A model generated the notes under the pieces. It worked only from the letters and a program-made list of their open reading frames with translations, was not told the DNA's origin and made no database searches. Positions 46,353-57,338 of a stretch of DNA of 64,000 nucleotides are shown piece by piece; position 1 is the first letter of the stretch, and every line of letters starts with the position of its first letter. The stretch spans positions 310,001 through 374,000 of the forward strand of contig JAANYP010003718.1 of assembly GCA_020465985.1 (NCBI GenBank), written 5' to 3'. Source of the DNA: Centrapalus pauciflorus (taxonomy: Eukaryota; Streptophyta; Magnoliopsida; Asterales; Asteraceae). Made by a program: the position numbers and the translations under genes.

Positions 46353-49300
46353 ATGTTTCTACGGAGGTTTGCGAGGCCGTCCGCTTTGATGATGATGGCC
46401 AAGCTGAAGGAAACAACAGGGATCGTCGGTTTGGAGGTGGTACCAAACGCCAGGGAGGTACTAATTGGTCTTTACGGTAAAACCCTAAAGGAGATCCAGC
46501 GTGTACCTGAAGACGAAGGTTACCGTAAAGCCGTCGAGAGTTTCACGCGCCACCGCCTCAAGGTCTGTGAAGAGGAAGAAGATTGGGAAGCTATCGAGAA
46601 GCGACTCGGTTGCGGTCAAGTTGAAGAACTCATCGAAGAGGCGCAGGATGAGCTCAAACTCATCGACAAAATGATCGGTACGTGCCACATACTCTCTAAC
46701 ATAAGTATTTTTCTCAAATTGGAATTTCATTTGGATACATCGTTTATTTCTATTGGTTTAAGGCGTATGCACACATCATAAGTAATACTTCCAATGCTCG
46801 ATTCGACGCGCTAAGTTTCGGGAAAGATTAATTTGAGATTAGAAATTCTGTAAGTTAGCGTCTATATGCGAGTGCAATTCTGCTAAGATTTAAAATCAAT
46901 TACTAATTGAATCGAGAGATAGTTCGGGACATTGGGCGATGGAATTCAATTCAAGGTTTGGAAGCGGAATAGAAATATTGATTGAATTTGCTTCATTATC
47001 TGATTATAAGTCATGTGATATCTGTCGTATACGTACAACCATATTCTGGAAAATTTAGAATCAGATTTAGCTTAGTTTTTTTGGGAAGAGTTAATTCAAT
47101 AGTGTAGCTCGTCATCTTTTCATGACCTGACCATAATCTGTTTTTCTGGCTGTTGTAACCCGGCTGTGCAATGCAGCAAAGTCTTGATACTGCCAGCTGG
47201 GAGCCTGGGAATATGTTTGTTTGTAGATTTATCTACATCTAGGCCATTCCTCAATAGATGTTACAATTGATAAAACTGATGGTTATGTTTTGTGTTCACC
47301 TCTTTTTATTATCATAGTAATTGTGCCCAAAATCTAAATTAGGATAAACATATGTAACTTGTTGGCGTGGTGTCTCGATGATTGTGTTAGAATTCTGAAT
47401 GCACCATAATCCATGTATAGGATTGCTTATTAATTTTGGATTCAAAACTTTAAATGATTTAAAATCATGTCAATGTCTTATTTTTTCAGAAAGGCATGTC
47501 AATGTATTCTGTCGTTGGATAATTGGTGTTTATTACTATTAGAATGGATGGAGGGTAGGACTTTTGTTGCTATCTCAGATGGTATATTCTTGCAAAGTCT
47601 TCTAGATAAATTTAGCGTGACTTTAGTTTTATGTGTGTGTGTGTGTGTTTTAGTTAGTCATGTTACTTTAGGGCAATCCAAAGGGCCTCTGGCCCAACCA
47701 AGTGGTTGAGGGTTCAAGTGATCAGGTCCCACTTGGACAAGGTGTAGTGTTGGTCTACTCTATGCAGTTATCGCGGTCGAAAATCAAATAGCGGTTGAGA
47801 GTTCAAGTGATCAAGTCCCACTTGGACATTATTTCCCGTATGTGTTAAATGTTGTTTCAATCTAGTGATCCCTCCACATACTTTCTTGTCACATAATGTA
47901 CACCAAATATTTTGATTCTTTGTGGGGTCTTTCCACACTCCCCATTCCCATGCTATATCTCCATTTGTGCATCTTGTACCTGCATCAAACGATGTAGTCG
48001 TAGTATTTGGATTTACAGAAGCATGTGAAGATTGACCGTCCATGGTTAAACCTGTTGCTGAAATTACTGAAATCTATAACAAAGTAACAACTAACATGTA
48101 TGAAATCTATAACAAAGTAACAAACTATTTGGATTACAGCAGTAGTGCAGACGTGCAGTACAACCATGAACAACAAGAAGTAACAACTAACATATATGAA
48201 ATCTATAACAAACTAACAACTATTAAGTAACAAAGTAACAACTAACTACTAAGTACTTAAAACTAAAATTAATTGAAATTTGAAAGATTAAACAATACTG
48301 AAGTTGAAAATTGAAAACAGAAAACTTGAAATCGATCTGAAAGTCTGAAATATTAACAAAATAACAAATAACAATCAGTCAATCACATACTTGGAGGAGT
48401 CTCGTCCTGGAATCTGGAAGTTGAAATCGTTGATTTGAAGTTGAAATCGATGATCGATCTGGAAGTTGGAGTCTGGAATTTAGAGTTGAAATCGCCCATC
48501 TGCGTGACTGCGCAAGCATGTGACTGTCGTTCGTAAAGGAGCGTAGGGCATAAAAGCAAAAATAAAACCAGACAAGCTTCGATTAAATGGTTTAATTTCT
48601 TAATGGGTCGACCCACACAAATAGCGCTAAACCTATCGCTATTCTTCACCAAATATCGGTCAAATTGCGGTAAATTGCGCTGCTATTTGCGGAATCGCTC
48701 TTTCTAACAACACCGCTAACCGCTATAGCGTTGCTATTGACTATTTGACTGCCCAGGGTCTACTATTTAACAAAATAAGTTACTAGTCTGTACTGTTTTC
48801 TGTGAAAGCATCACGTGATCTCTTAACTTGTTATGCTTGCAGAGTTGTTAGTTAATTTGGCAAAAAGACATCATAATCTATTTAGTTTGGGTGTCAAATA
48901 GGTGAGCATTGATTAATGACTTGGCTAAGGGGCCATGGTGATGGCTGGATTTACACTTTAGAATATAAATTACCATTTGACTTCTGTTGTTTAGGGTGGG
49001 TTAGTAAAATAGGCTATGATGGTATTTCCATAATAGAAATTTGCCTTGATAGCATTTAGCCATATATAATTAAACTGGTGATAAAATTGTATCAATGCTA
49101 GACAATTCTACAAATAGGGATTATGATATATGGTTTAGTCTGATTGATTTGATTGGTAGTTATTCTAGAATTTGGCATCATTTGGAGATAACCTACCTGT
49201 CAAAAGTAGGGTGTTTGTGGCGAGACTGCTCCCTCTTGCAAACTACACCGAATTTGTATTTCGTGAGTTGAATTCTTTAGCTACCCATTCCACCAATAAA

Positions 49301-49827
49301 CTTTGCCTGCTTTATCACCATGATGATAGCAGCCACAACCAGAGTGTACCTCTCAGTTCTCGATCTAGAAAGGTACTTACTTATCTTACCATCAGGCATC
49401 ACGGGTCAAATGAAATGGTTTTAAAGTAGTTCGCAACCTCTTAAATTGTTTTATTCAAATATATTATTTAAATAATAGCGATTGTAATTGTTATTATGAA
49501 TTATTCATGAAATCAAAAGAAATGACAAAAAAATGGTGGTACCTGTACTTCCTACCACCAAAAGGTGCAGGTTCTTTCTTGTTTCTATACAAAATCTGTT
49601 CCAGGTATGGTAACGATTTCTTATCGTATTCAATTGCAGAGTGGGACCCATGGGGTTTGCCCGATGACTATGAATGTGAAGTAGTCGAAAACGATGCCCC
49701 GGTTCCAAAGCACGTGCCACTACACCGCCCTGGTCCTCTTCCGGAAGAGTTCTACAAGACGCTGGAGGCTGCCGTGACCGGAACATTGAAGGCTGCTCCT
49801 AAGAAAGATGAATCAGCAATCCCCTAA
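46353..49827 (+). CDS. NDUFA5: NADH dehydrogenase (complex I) alpha subcomplex subunit 5
   Basis: Accessory subunit of the mitochondrial complex I matrix arm. Exons 46353-46677 and 49640-49827 join in phase (GATCG|GTACGT ... TTGCAG|AGTGGG) to 170 residues, close to the Arabidopsis protein At5g52840. The start MFLRRFARPSALMMMAKLKE is basic and suits mitochondrial import. ETTGIVGLEVVPNAREVL followed by LYGKTLKEIQ is the family signature. Next are RHRLKVCEEEEDWEAIEKRL and a helical acidic stretch, then EWDPWGLPDDYECEVVENDA, which is typical of the plant proteins. The single 2962-bp intron carries a hAT remnant on the other strand. Two site II motifs lie in the promoter. Confidence 0.95.
47704..47827 (+). 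repeat. 36-bp direct repeat pair, possibly SINE-derived
   Basis: Two copies (47704-47739 and 47792-47827) of a unit starting GGTTGAGGGTTCAAGTGATC and ending CCCACTTGGACA differ at only two bases. The first, with CTCTGGCCCAACCAAGTGG just before it, has a distant look of tRNA A- and B-box promoters, so a SINE origin is possible but unproven. Confidence 0.45.
47765..48752 (-). mobile_element. Truncated hAT transposon in the NDUFA5 intron
   Basis: On the minus strand, 48043-47850 reads MDGQSSHASVNPNTTTT, then DIAWEWGVWKD, IWCTLCDKKVCGGITRLKQH and LTHTGNN, a BED zinc finger (CxxC...H) as found at the N-terminus of hAT transposases. The catalytic part is missing. The right end has repeated CGCTATAGCG/AATAGCG-type subterminal motifs ending at about 48752; the left end near 47765 has GTTATCGCGGTCG and AATAGCGG. 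Ends are approximate. Confidence 0.65.
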
Positions 49828-50510
49828 AGTTCACAATGAGCTCGTAGTATGCTGTTTTGAGTTTGTAATGTTTACCAAACGGATGGTTTGATCTCGCCAA
49901 CAACACTTTGTTTTCGAGTTAAATAAGCAACTTTCATTCGATTGTATTTTATTTGCAGTCCAGCCATTTGGCATGTTATTATTCAAGACTTCAAGGCCAC
50001 CAATCAACATCAACTTGAATTTTTTCTAGTTATATAATATACTGTGTTAATAATATATACATTGGGCCTAAATTAGTAGGGTATAAAAGGCAATGGGTTA
50101 ATTTGAGTGTGTGGTTTTTTTTTTTTTTTAAAAGGCGTATTATACTATTCTATGATTCTATATGGCGATGTTTGATTTCTTTCAATGTTCAAGTTGAATT
50201 TGTAAAGTAAATGTATGACAAATTCACAAATATTATATTTCAGTTTGGACAGCCAGTGTTATAAATGTAAATAACTAGTATAAAAAATGATTATTTTAAA
50301 AAGTTTATTATGAAAAAAAAATCAACATGTTTTTACGTTTTTTGCGTTTTCATCTTTCCATATTATTTTTATCTATAAAAAACCTCAAATTATTTTTTAT
50401 TTTTTTTGTTTAGTGAAATTTGAACACGATAGCATTATCCAACATTTCTCTATTATCATCAAGCAAACCAGCAGGGTATATACCAAGAAGTTTTAGATTA
50501 GAAAGTTAAA
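49828..50510. other. 3' flank of NDUFA5 with a half foldback copy
   Basis: 50290-50430 matches only the left arm of the foldback family (TTTATTATGAAAAAAAAATC, GTTTTTACGTTTTTTGCG, TTTAGTGAAATTTGAA). The answering arm is missing. Nothing else is recognised. Confidence 0.5.
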
Positions 50511-50600
50511 CTTGTTAGTGTGTTGTCTAGCTTGATTAGGAGTACCCGTTAGTGGCTTGTTAGTGTGTTGTCTACCTTGATTAAGAGTACCTGTTAGTGG
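50511..50600 (+). repeat. 45-bp tandem duplication at the edge of a hAT element
   Basis: Units 50511-50555 and 50556-50600 (start CTTGTTAGTGTGTTGTCTA) differ at a few bases. Each ends GTACC[C/T]GTTAGTGG, so the duplicated unit includes the target-site sequence and the first six bases of the hAT end. Confidence 0.85.
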
Positions 50601-51254
50601 CGGATCCACTTTTAATGTGTAGGGTCAAACGATCCCTATAAATTTTCTTTTACGTATTATGTGTATAGTTGAAAATTTTTGACCCGGATGATTTTCGAAG
50701 GTTGACCCCGGTATCCTTGTTTTTTTTTTTTTTTTTTTTTTAAGAATGAGAACTCATATTTAGGCTAAATGTTTGCTTCTTCTCTTATGCTTTATTTTAT
50801 AAATTATAATATCCAAGTTTTATAATATAGAATATTAGATAGTTACTTTATTAGTTGTTTATGTTTAACATTAATTTACGCTATGATTAGTTTTGTCCGT
50901 AACATTTTAATTTATTAACATAAGTTGTGAAATTGGATTTGTGCAATTCAATGACTGTTGCATTTGTAGTTTTGAATCATAAAAAAAGAGTTAATTGTCA
51001 ATGTTTCAGATGATGATATAATAAGTTGTTCTCAAAATATTAAAAAGTGTATAGCGCAGTTGGAGAAAATTTAAATTGTTTTGATTTGTAACGACTAATG
51101 ACATTGTAAATTTTAATTATTTGTTTTATTATTTAATTAAGGTGAACCGACCCGATTTTTCGAGGTCTGAAAATTTTTGAAAGACGGCAAAGACTCGTAG
51201 TTTGGTAGCGATAAATTTCGGCTCTAATAAAAAATATTCCTGGATCCGCCAGTG
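50595..51254. mobile_element. hAT-type non-autonomous element
   Basis: The ends TAGTGGCGGATCCA and, inverted, CACTGGCGGATCCA are terminal repeats. Flanks GTACCTGT (50587-50594) and GTACCTGC (51255-51262) are an 8-bp duplication with one mismatch. The inside is AT-rich with a 22-base T run near 50719-50741 and no transposase. Confidence 0.8.
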
Positions 51255-52392
51255 GTACCTGCATGCCGTAAATTTCTCTCTATTTTGGTTATGTTATTTA
51301 TTCTTGAGAGCTATTACTCTCTTTCTTTGTCTCTAGGATCTCAACACCTAAGGATGATAAATCATAAATGGTTTTATAGACTTGAATTTTAATCGGGTCC
51401 AATTCCCTTAATAATTGTTTAGCATTTTAATTAAGTTATATGGTATAATATGTATTTTGAGATCAATGCCAGGGATCCCCGAGTAATTAAGAACATGCTA
51501 TTTAAATCACTTCATATTCAATTTAAAAAATGATAATTCTAATTTGACAAAATGGACCTATAAAATTAATTTATTAGTAAACGTCATATTAAGAAGGTTT
51601 TAGTCCTTGATTTTTTAATAACTGAATCATAAAACTTAATATTAACATTGGTCAATTAACTCGTTGATTATACTAAAGCCCAGTATTAGCAATCATTTTA
51701 TAAAAATTTTGAATTTTATATTATGATGATTAAAAATTAAATGAAATTATAGTCCTAAAAATCTGAAAGACATCCATTAACATGAGTAAAAGTAATTTAG
51801 GAAGGTTCACAAAATCACAAAAGATATTCCAAAGAAAATCAATTGAAACTACATAGAAAAAGAGCCTTATTATATTAATTTTTAAGGATTGTTTTTTTTT
51901 TTGAAGAGCAATTTTTAAGGATCCTTATTCGCACATCTTTTTACTAAACATATGTTATTTAACATGTTACATCAACTCTAGTTAACTAATCATAATTAAA
52001 AAAACATTAAAATATTAAAAGAAACATCAAATCAAAGAGGAATGCAAGATAAGTGCTTAAAAAATGCAAATAGAATTCCACTAATTTCTATTACTTGAAA
52101 ATAGTAACATTCTACCTTTGTTTGATACTTGCCTTCTATCAAGAAACAAGTTGCCAAATTGACTAATAAAGTAATAATGGTTCAATCCTTTTCCTTCTAT
52201 GTGGAAAAAGGAATTTTTGCCTTTTAAATCATTTATGTTAATCGGTATGAAATTCATAAAATTTTAAAAGATTTCACACATCAATAGTTATTTGTTAGTC
52301 TCATTACAAAGCAAATAGAGATGAACGAAAAATCGTTTTACCGAATTGAACTAGATCAAAACCACACTAAATCTATATCTATATCTATTCTA
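51255..52392. other. AT-rich intergenic DNA
   Basis: No gene, element end or repeat boundary is recognised between the hAT element and the Helitron palindrome. Confidence 0.45.
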
Positions 52393-52889
52393 TCTATACT
52401 ATTAAAAGAGTAACTATATACATTTCTAGTGAAGCCACGTGTCGTCACCATGAATCGACACGTGACAGTTATAGATTTTAAAAAGAATAAAGAAATTTAA
52501 ATCAAATCTATCCAAATCTGATATAATCCACTTTTAAATTTAAATCAAATCAAATCAAACAAAATTTAATCCTCTACTAACTTATTAATTAAATCTATCC
52601 AAATCTAATATAATCCAGTTTTAAATTCAAATCAAATCAAATCAAACAAAATCTAATAATCTACTAACTTATTAATTATAAGATAATATAATAAAAGTTT
52701 AAAAAATATATAAGAAAATAATTACTCTTCATATATACTTAGAAATATACAAAATTAATAGGTCATAATAAATAATAATATCACCTTATATACTTTTGTT
52801 TAAAAAATAATATTTATATCTTTATTTTTTTATTTATTATATTTTATATATATTAAAAATATCCGCGTAATACGCGGGTAATAAACTAG
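52393..52889 (+). mobile_element. Helitron, left arm of the palindrome (497 bp)
   Basis: A|TCTATACTATTAAAAGAGTAAC starts it. The 3' end is the stem-loop CCGCGTAATACGCGG, then GTAATAAACTAG|T. Inside is an 87-bp tandem duplication (52504-52590 and 52591-52677, start AAATCTATCCAAATCT). CACGTGTCGTC and GACACGTGAC near the 5' end form a second hairpin. Confidence 0.8.
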
Positions 52890-53169
52890 TTATATTAATA
52901 AAGCAAAATTTTTGTGACACGTGTCACTCTCTCAGCTCTTGTGATTTTTATTTTCCCGCTAATTTTGCCTAATATAACTTCTTCAACTAATTTATATAAT
53001 TGATTTTTAAAGAAACTAAAAGATTACTAATATAATTTAATGATTTTAAAGGTTTCCTAATTTAACCTCTAATTTACCTAAAATGTCTTATCTAGAATTA
53101 TATAATTGATTTATAAAACGATTTTTTTATTTTTAAACTTTAAAAATATGTTACATGTTTTAATCCTAA

Positions 53170-53766
53170 CTAGATTATGACCCACGGACACGTGGGTAAA
53201 TTAAATTAAGTTACTTTATTAATATCACAATAATGTTTTTCGGATAGACCCTACTTGTAAAATTATATTTTACAATGTTTGTTTTTATCATTTGATATTT
53301 TTGTGGCACTAATTGTCACTAATTTTACGTCATGTGTCAATTTGATATTTATGTGGCACTAATTGTCACTAATACAATAGGACTTGAACATTATAAAATA
53401 TCCATGTCTATTATTGGCAAATTATATTATATGCACTTGAACACACTTTATGTGACTTTCAACCGGTTTCAATTGTAATTTAATTTTTTATAATATACTC
53501 ATTTGACCCATTGGAGACAAAAATATAACCCTAATAATCCATATATAGGTAATGAGTTGAATTTGGTAACTTCATAAATAATTATGAGTTGAATTTGGTA
53601 ACTTCTAAAAATTAATATATGGCATAGGGGTAATTATTTATTTTAGTTAAGGGTATAAGAGACATTTCATAAATAATTATGAGTTGTCATTAATCTGGAC
53701 CATTGATTTATTTTCATCCAATGGTCCAGAAACTCCAAGTGGTTTTCTTATTATATATATTATAGA
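53170..53766 (-). mobile_element. Helitron nested in the palindrome's left arm (597 bp)
   Basis: On the minus strand it runs from A|TCTATAATATATATAATAAG to the stem-loop CCCACGTGTCCGTGGG and TCATAATCTAG|T. The other arm reads uninterrupted across the same point (CCTAATTATAA), so the insertion lies exactly between A and T with no target duplication. It shares its 5' 110 bp with the Helitron at 26006. Confidence 0.85.
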
Positions 53767-54390
53767 TTATAATTTATAATTTAAAAATACTAATAAATAA
53801 TCAACTTTACTAATTTATCGAGATGGCACGTGCCATCACCCAACAATTTACACATGACAAATCATATTCTAGAAAAGGAAGTAATATCCAAATCATAACT
53901 TTCTAATTTTACATATAATATAATAAAATTTGAAATCAGTTCAAATCAAATATTCATATTTCAATAATTGATAACTACTATATAATAGAAAGTTTAAAAA
54001 ATGATAAAAAAAATTATTTCTCGTGTGTAAATTGTTGGGTGATGGCACGTGCCATCACGATAAATTAGTAAAGTTGATTATTTATTATTATTTATAAATT
54101 ATAATTATAATTAGGATTAAAACATGTAACATATTTTTAAAGTTTAAAAATAAAAAAATTATTTTATAAATCAATTATATAATTCTAGATAAGACATTTT
54201 AGGTAAATTAGAGGTTAAATTAGGAAGCATTTAGAATCATTAAATTATATTAGTAATCCTTTAGTTTCTTTAAAAATCAATTATATAAATTAGTTGAAGG
54301 AGTTATATTAGGCAAAATGAGCGGGAAAATAAAAGTCACAAGAGCTGAGAGAGTGACACATGTCACAAATCATTTTGCTTTATTAATATA

Positions 54391-54792
54391 CTAGTTTATT
54401 ACCCGCATATTACGCGGATATTTATAATATATATAAAATATAATAAATTAAAAGGTAAATGTATAAATATTATTTTTTTTAAACAAAAAGTATATAAGAA
54501 TGATATTATTATTTATTATGACCTATTAATTTTATATATTTGTAAATATATATGAATAGTAATTATTTTCTTATATTTTTTACAACTTTTATTCTATTCT
54601 ATTATAATTAATTAGTTAGTAGAGTATTAGATTTTATTTGATTTGATTTGAATTCAAAAGTGGATTATATTAGATTTGGATAGATATAAATTAAATTTCT
54701 TTATTATTTTTAAAACCTGCCACGTGTCGATTCATGGTGATGACACGTGGCTGCACCAGAACTGACTATAGTTACTCTTTTAATAGTATAGA
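54391..54792 (-). mobile_element. Helitron, right arm of the palindrome (402 bp)
   Basis: Minus-strand copy of the Helitron at 52393: A|TCTATACTATTAAAAGAGTA to the stem CCGCGTAATATGCGG and GTAATAAACTAG|T. It has one copy of the 87-bp internal unit instead of two, which explains the length difference. Confidence 0.8.
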
Positions 54793-54795
54793 TAG

Positions 54796-55082
54796 ATTAC
54801 CCGCATATTACGCGGATATTTATAATATATATAAAATATAATAAATTAAAAGGTAAATGTATAAATATTATTTTTTTAAACAAAAATTATATAAGAATGA
54901 TATTATTATTTATTATGACCTATTAATTTTATATATTTGTAAATATATATGAATAGTAATTATTTTCTTATATTTTTTACAACTTTTATTCTATTATTTT
55001 TAAAACCTGCCACGTGTCGATTCATGGTGATGACACGTGGCTGCACCAGAACTGACTATAGTTACTCTTTTAATAGTATAGA
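54796..55082 (-). mobile_element. Tandem second copy of the right-arm Helitron, internally deleted
   Basis: Begins ATTACCCGCATATTACGCGG directly after the first copy and repeats it to TTTTAATAGTATAGA. About 110 bp between TTTTATTCTATT and ATTTTTAAAACC are missing, and the terminal CTAG is lost. Confidence 0.75.
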
Positions 55083-56514
55083 TAGAAGATAGATTTAGAA
55101 TATAGATGTATATTATACGTGAGTAAGTATATATTCTACTAGTGAATTAATTTGCTTGATCCTTCCACATTAACAAATGGAATAAAAATACTAATTGAAA
55201 TTACGATAAGTCAACACAACTTGTTAATACAAACTCAATAAAAAATGAAATAACGAAAAATAAGACCTTTTTTTCAAACCATATATTAAGTAATACATAC
55301 TTATCTATAAATTAATATTTTACATGACATATAATAACTTAAATAAACTAGCGTTACCATGTTATAAAATACTTAAATACGCTTTAGTATAACAAATTGC
55401 TTTTATAACAATTGAGTTTATTAGATGATGACTTTCAATGTAAAATATTGTTTAGAAAAAAAATGCAATCATATAGACAAGGCGAAATTGCATATTATTA
55501 TTATTATTATTACTTTGACACATAAAAATATAATAACATACAATAATTAATATCATGCAGTCTCTTAATATATTTTTCAATAAAACATAAATTTATTTTG
55601 ATTTGTAGTTAACAACAAAACATGTTTACAAAAAACGTGTATATGTAATTTCTTGGAATGAAGTGAAATCATACTTTTTGTAATGACAAAACCACCCCTG
55701 TTTAATTTATAATAAATTGAGTGTTGATGAACACATCATAATACTAGACTATAGTGATTATCAAATTTATTTTCTGAATGATAACGTTTTCTATTAACTT
55801 CATTTTTTATCATCATTTTCTTATTTTCTTCCTTCTCAACTTTTAATAAAAAAAAACAAATATTTATCAAATTTTATGAAAATACCAATTTTTAGTCAAA
55901 TGACATTCTATTCAAGTCTCATGTGACACTTAATTACTCATTTAATAGAATAGATAGATTTGTATACGTATGTATACAAGTAGGGGTAACAATTATGGCT
56001 CATTCAAACAAATGGGTCAAACAGGTTGACGACTAAAAGTCATAAAATTTACATAATTTGAAAATTTTTTAAAGAACAATTTGTTTAGTACACCGTTTTA
56101 TAAATTTTAATTTTTTTTAAAAAATTATGTTATAATTTAGTTTTTTTACTAAATGTCAATTTAACAGTCCTACCTGTTTGACTTGTTAGGTTAAAATTGA
56201 CATCGCTATATCAAGTTGTCTAACTATCATAGAATATAAATATTAAATAATTAAAATTAAATAATGATCTAAAAAACATAGATTAAAATATAAATATTTT
56301 AATTATCAACAAACGTTCAACAATTTTGTCAATACATACACAACAATCAATATATATACTTCTCTACCATTGACAAAATCATATGTATGTGTATATATAT
56401 ATATATAATTGTAATATACTTATATATAAAAGTATTTGTAAGATTTAATTAGTATCGAATTTTGGTTTTTGAACGGATCACTCAAAACCGTAAATCATGG
56501 TTTTTGAAAATGGT
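55083..56514. other. AT-rich intergenic DNA
   Basis: No gene is seen. 55981-56220 (AGTAGGGGTAACAATTATGG ... TGTTTGACTTGTTAGGTT, with AAATGGGTCAAACAGGTTGAC) looks like a worn hAT-type element. Short (TA)n runs lie near 56393-56406. Confidence 0.4.
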
Positions 56515-56770
56515 TTATTATGAAAAAAAACATGTTTTTACATTTTTTACGTTTTCATCCATTTATGTGTTTTTTTCATAAAAGTACTCAAATTAATTTT
56601 TATTTTGGTTTAGTGAAATTTAGATATTAGAACCAAATTATAATTAGTTAACCGAGTTTTTAAAAACTGAAAACCGTGTTATAATTTCTAAATTTTACAA
56701 AATCAAAAATAAAATATTAACTTAGGATTTTTATTAAAAAAACACAACACGAAAAGACATAAACATAAAA
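56515..56770. repeat. Foldback element, degenerate copy
   Basis: GGTTTATTATGAAAAAAAAC, TTTTTACATTTTTTACG and TTTAGTGAAATTTAGA form the left arm. The right arm (AATTTTACAAAATCAAAAAT, CACGAAAAGACATAAAC) pairs with many mismatches. It directly precedes the better copy at 56774. Confidence 0.6.
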
Positions 56771-56773
56771 AAA

Positions 56774-57080
56774 AGGGTTTATTATTAAAAAAACCAACAT
56801 GTTTTCACGTTTTTTGCGTTTTCGTCCCTCCATGTTATTTTTTCCCATAAAAACCTCAAGTTATTCTTTTCTTATTGGTTTAGTGAAATTTGGACATTAG
56901 AACCCGGTTTTTCAAGTTTTTAAAACCCGGTTCACAAATTAGAACCGGGGTCTAATGTCCAAAATTTCACTAAACCAATAAGAAAAGAATAACTTGAGGT
57001 TTTTTATGGAAAAAAATAACATGGAGGGACGAAATCGCGAAAAACATGAAAACATATTGGTTTTTTTCATAATAAACCCT
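56774..57080. repeat. Foldback element, well-kept copy upstream of SGT1
   Basis: 307 bp from AGGGTTTATTATTAAAAAAAC to TTTTTTCATAATAAACCCT. Arms of about 145 bp pair almost throughout (TTTTCGTCCCTCCATGTTAT, CTCAAGTTATTCTTTTCTTA, TTTAGTGAAATTTGGACATT and their inverses). It ends about 260 bp before the SGT1 ATG and is followed by a 26-base A run, which hides any target duplication. Confidence 0.8.
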
Positions 57081-57338
57081 AAAAAAAAAAAAAAAAAAAA
57101 AAAAAACATTGGTTTTAAGAAACGCTTTTGGAAAACACAAAAAAGCAAACCCACGTTTTTTCTTTCTTTCGTTTTTTTTTTTTTGGGGTTTCTTTCCGCA
57201 CCCCTATTTAGTCGAATACCCAATCATCATCACACCCTTTGGTTAACGTTTCAAGTCAAGCATCATCGTCACTTCTTTTTATATTTTATATCCCTTTCCC
57301 CCGCAAACAAACGTCTTCTGGAGGGTTCTGCAACTCCG

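Larger units (their letters stand above)
52393..54792. repeat. Large palindrome built from inverted Helitrons
   Basis: Left arm: Helitron 52393-52889, then 52890-53169 and 53767-53860. Right arm, inverted: 54024-54109, 54110-54390, then Helitron 54391-54792. Matching landmarks include TTAATAAAGCAAAAT, CTCTCTCAGCTCTTGTGA, CATGTTTTAATCCTAA and GATGGCACGTGCCATCAC. The arms differ by only a few scattered bases per 60. A third Helitron (53170-53766) interrupts the left arm only. The central non-paired part is 53861-54023. Confidence 0.85.

Noticed and set aside
47684..47760. tRNA gene or clear SINE
   Set aside because: A- and B-box likeness is weak and no cloverleaf can be drawn, so only the 36-bp repeat is reported.
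56994..57338. 115-residue in-frame N-terminal extension of SGT1
   Set aside because: Comes from a foldback element and a poly-A run; SGT1 proteins start at MASDLAAKAKE-type sequence, and 57339 gives normal length.
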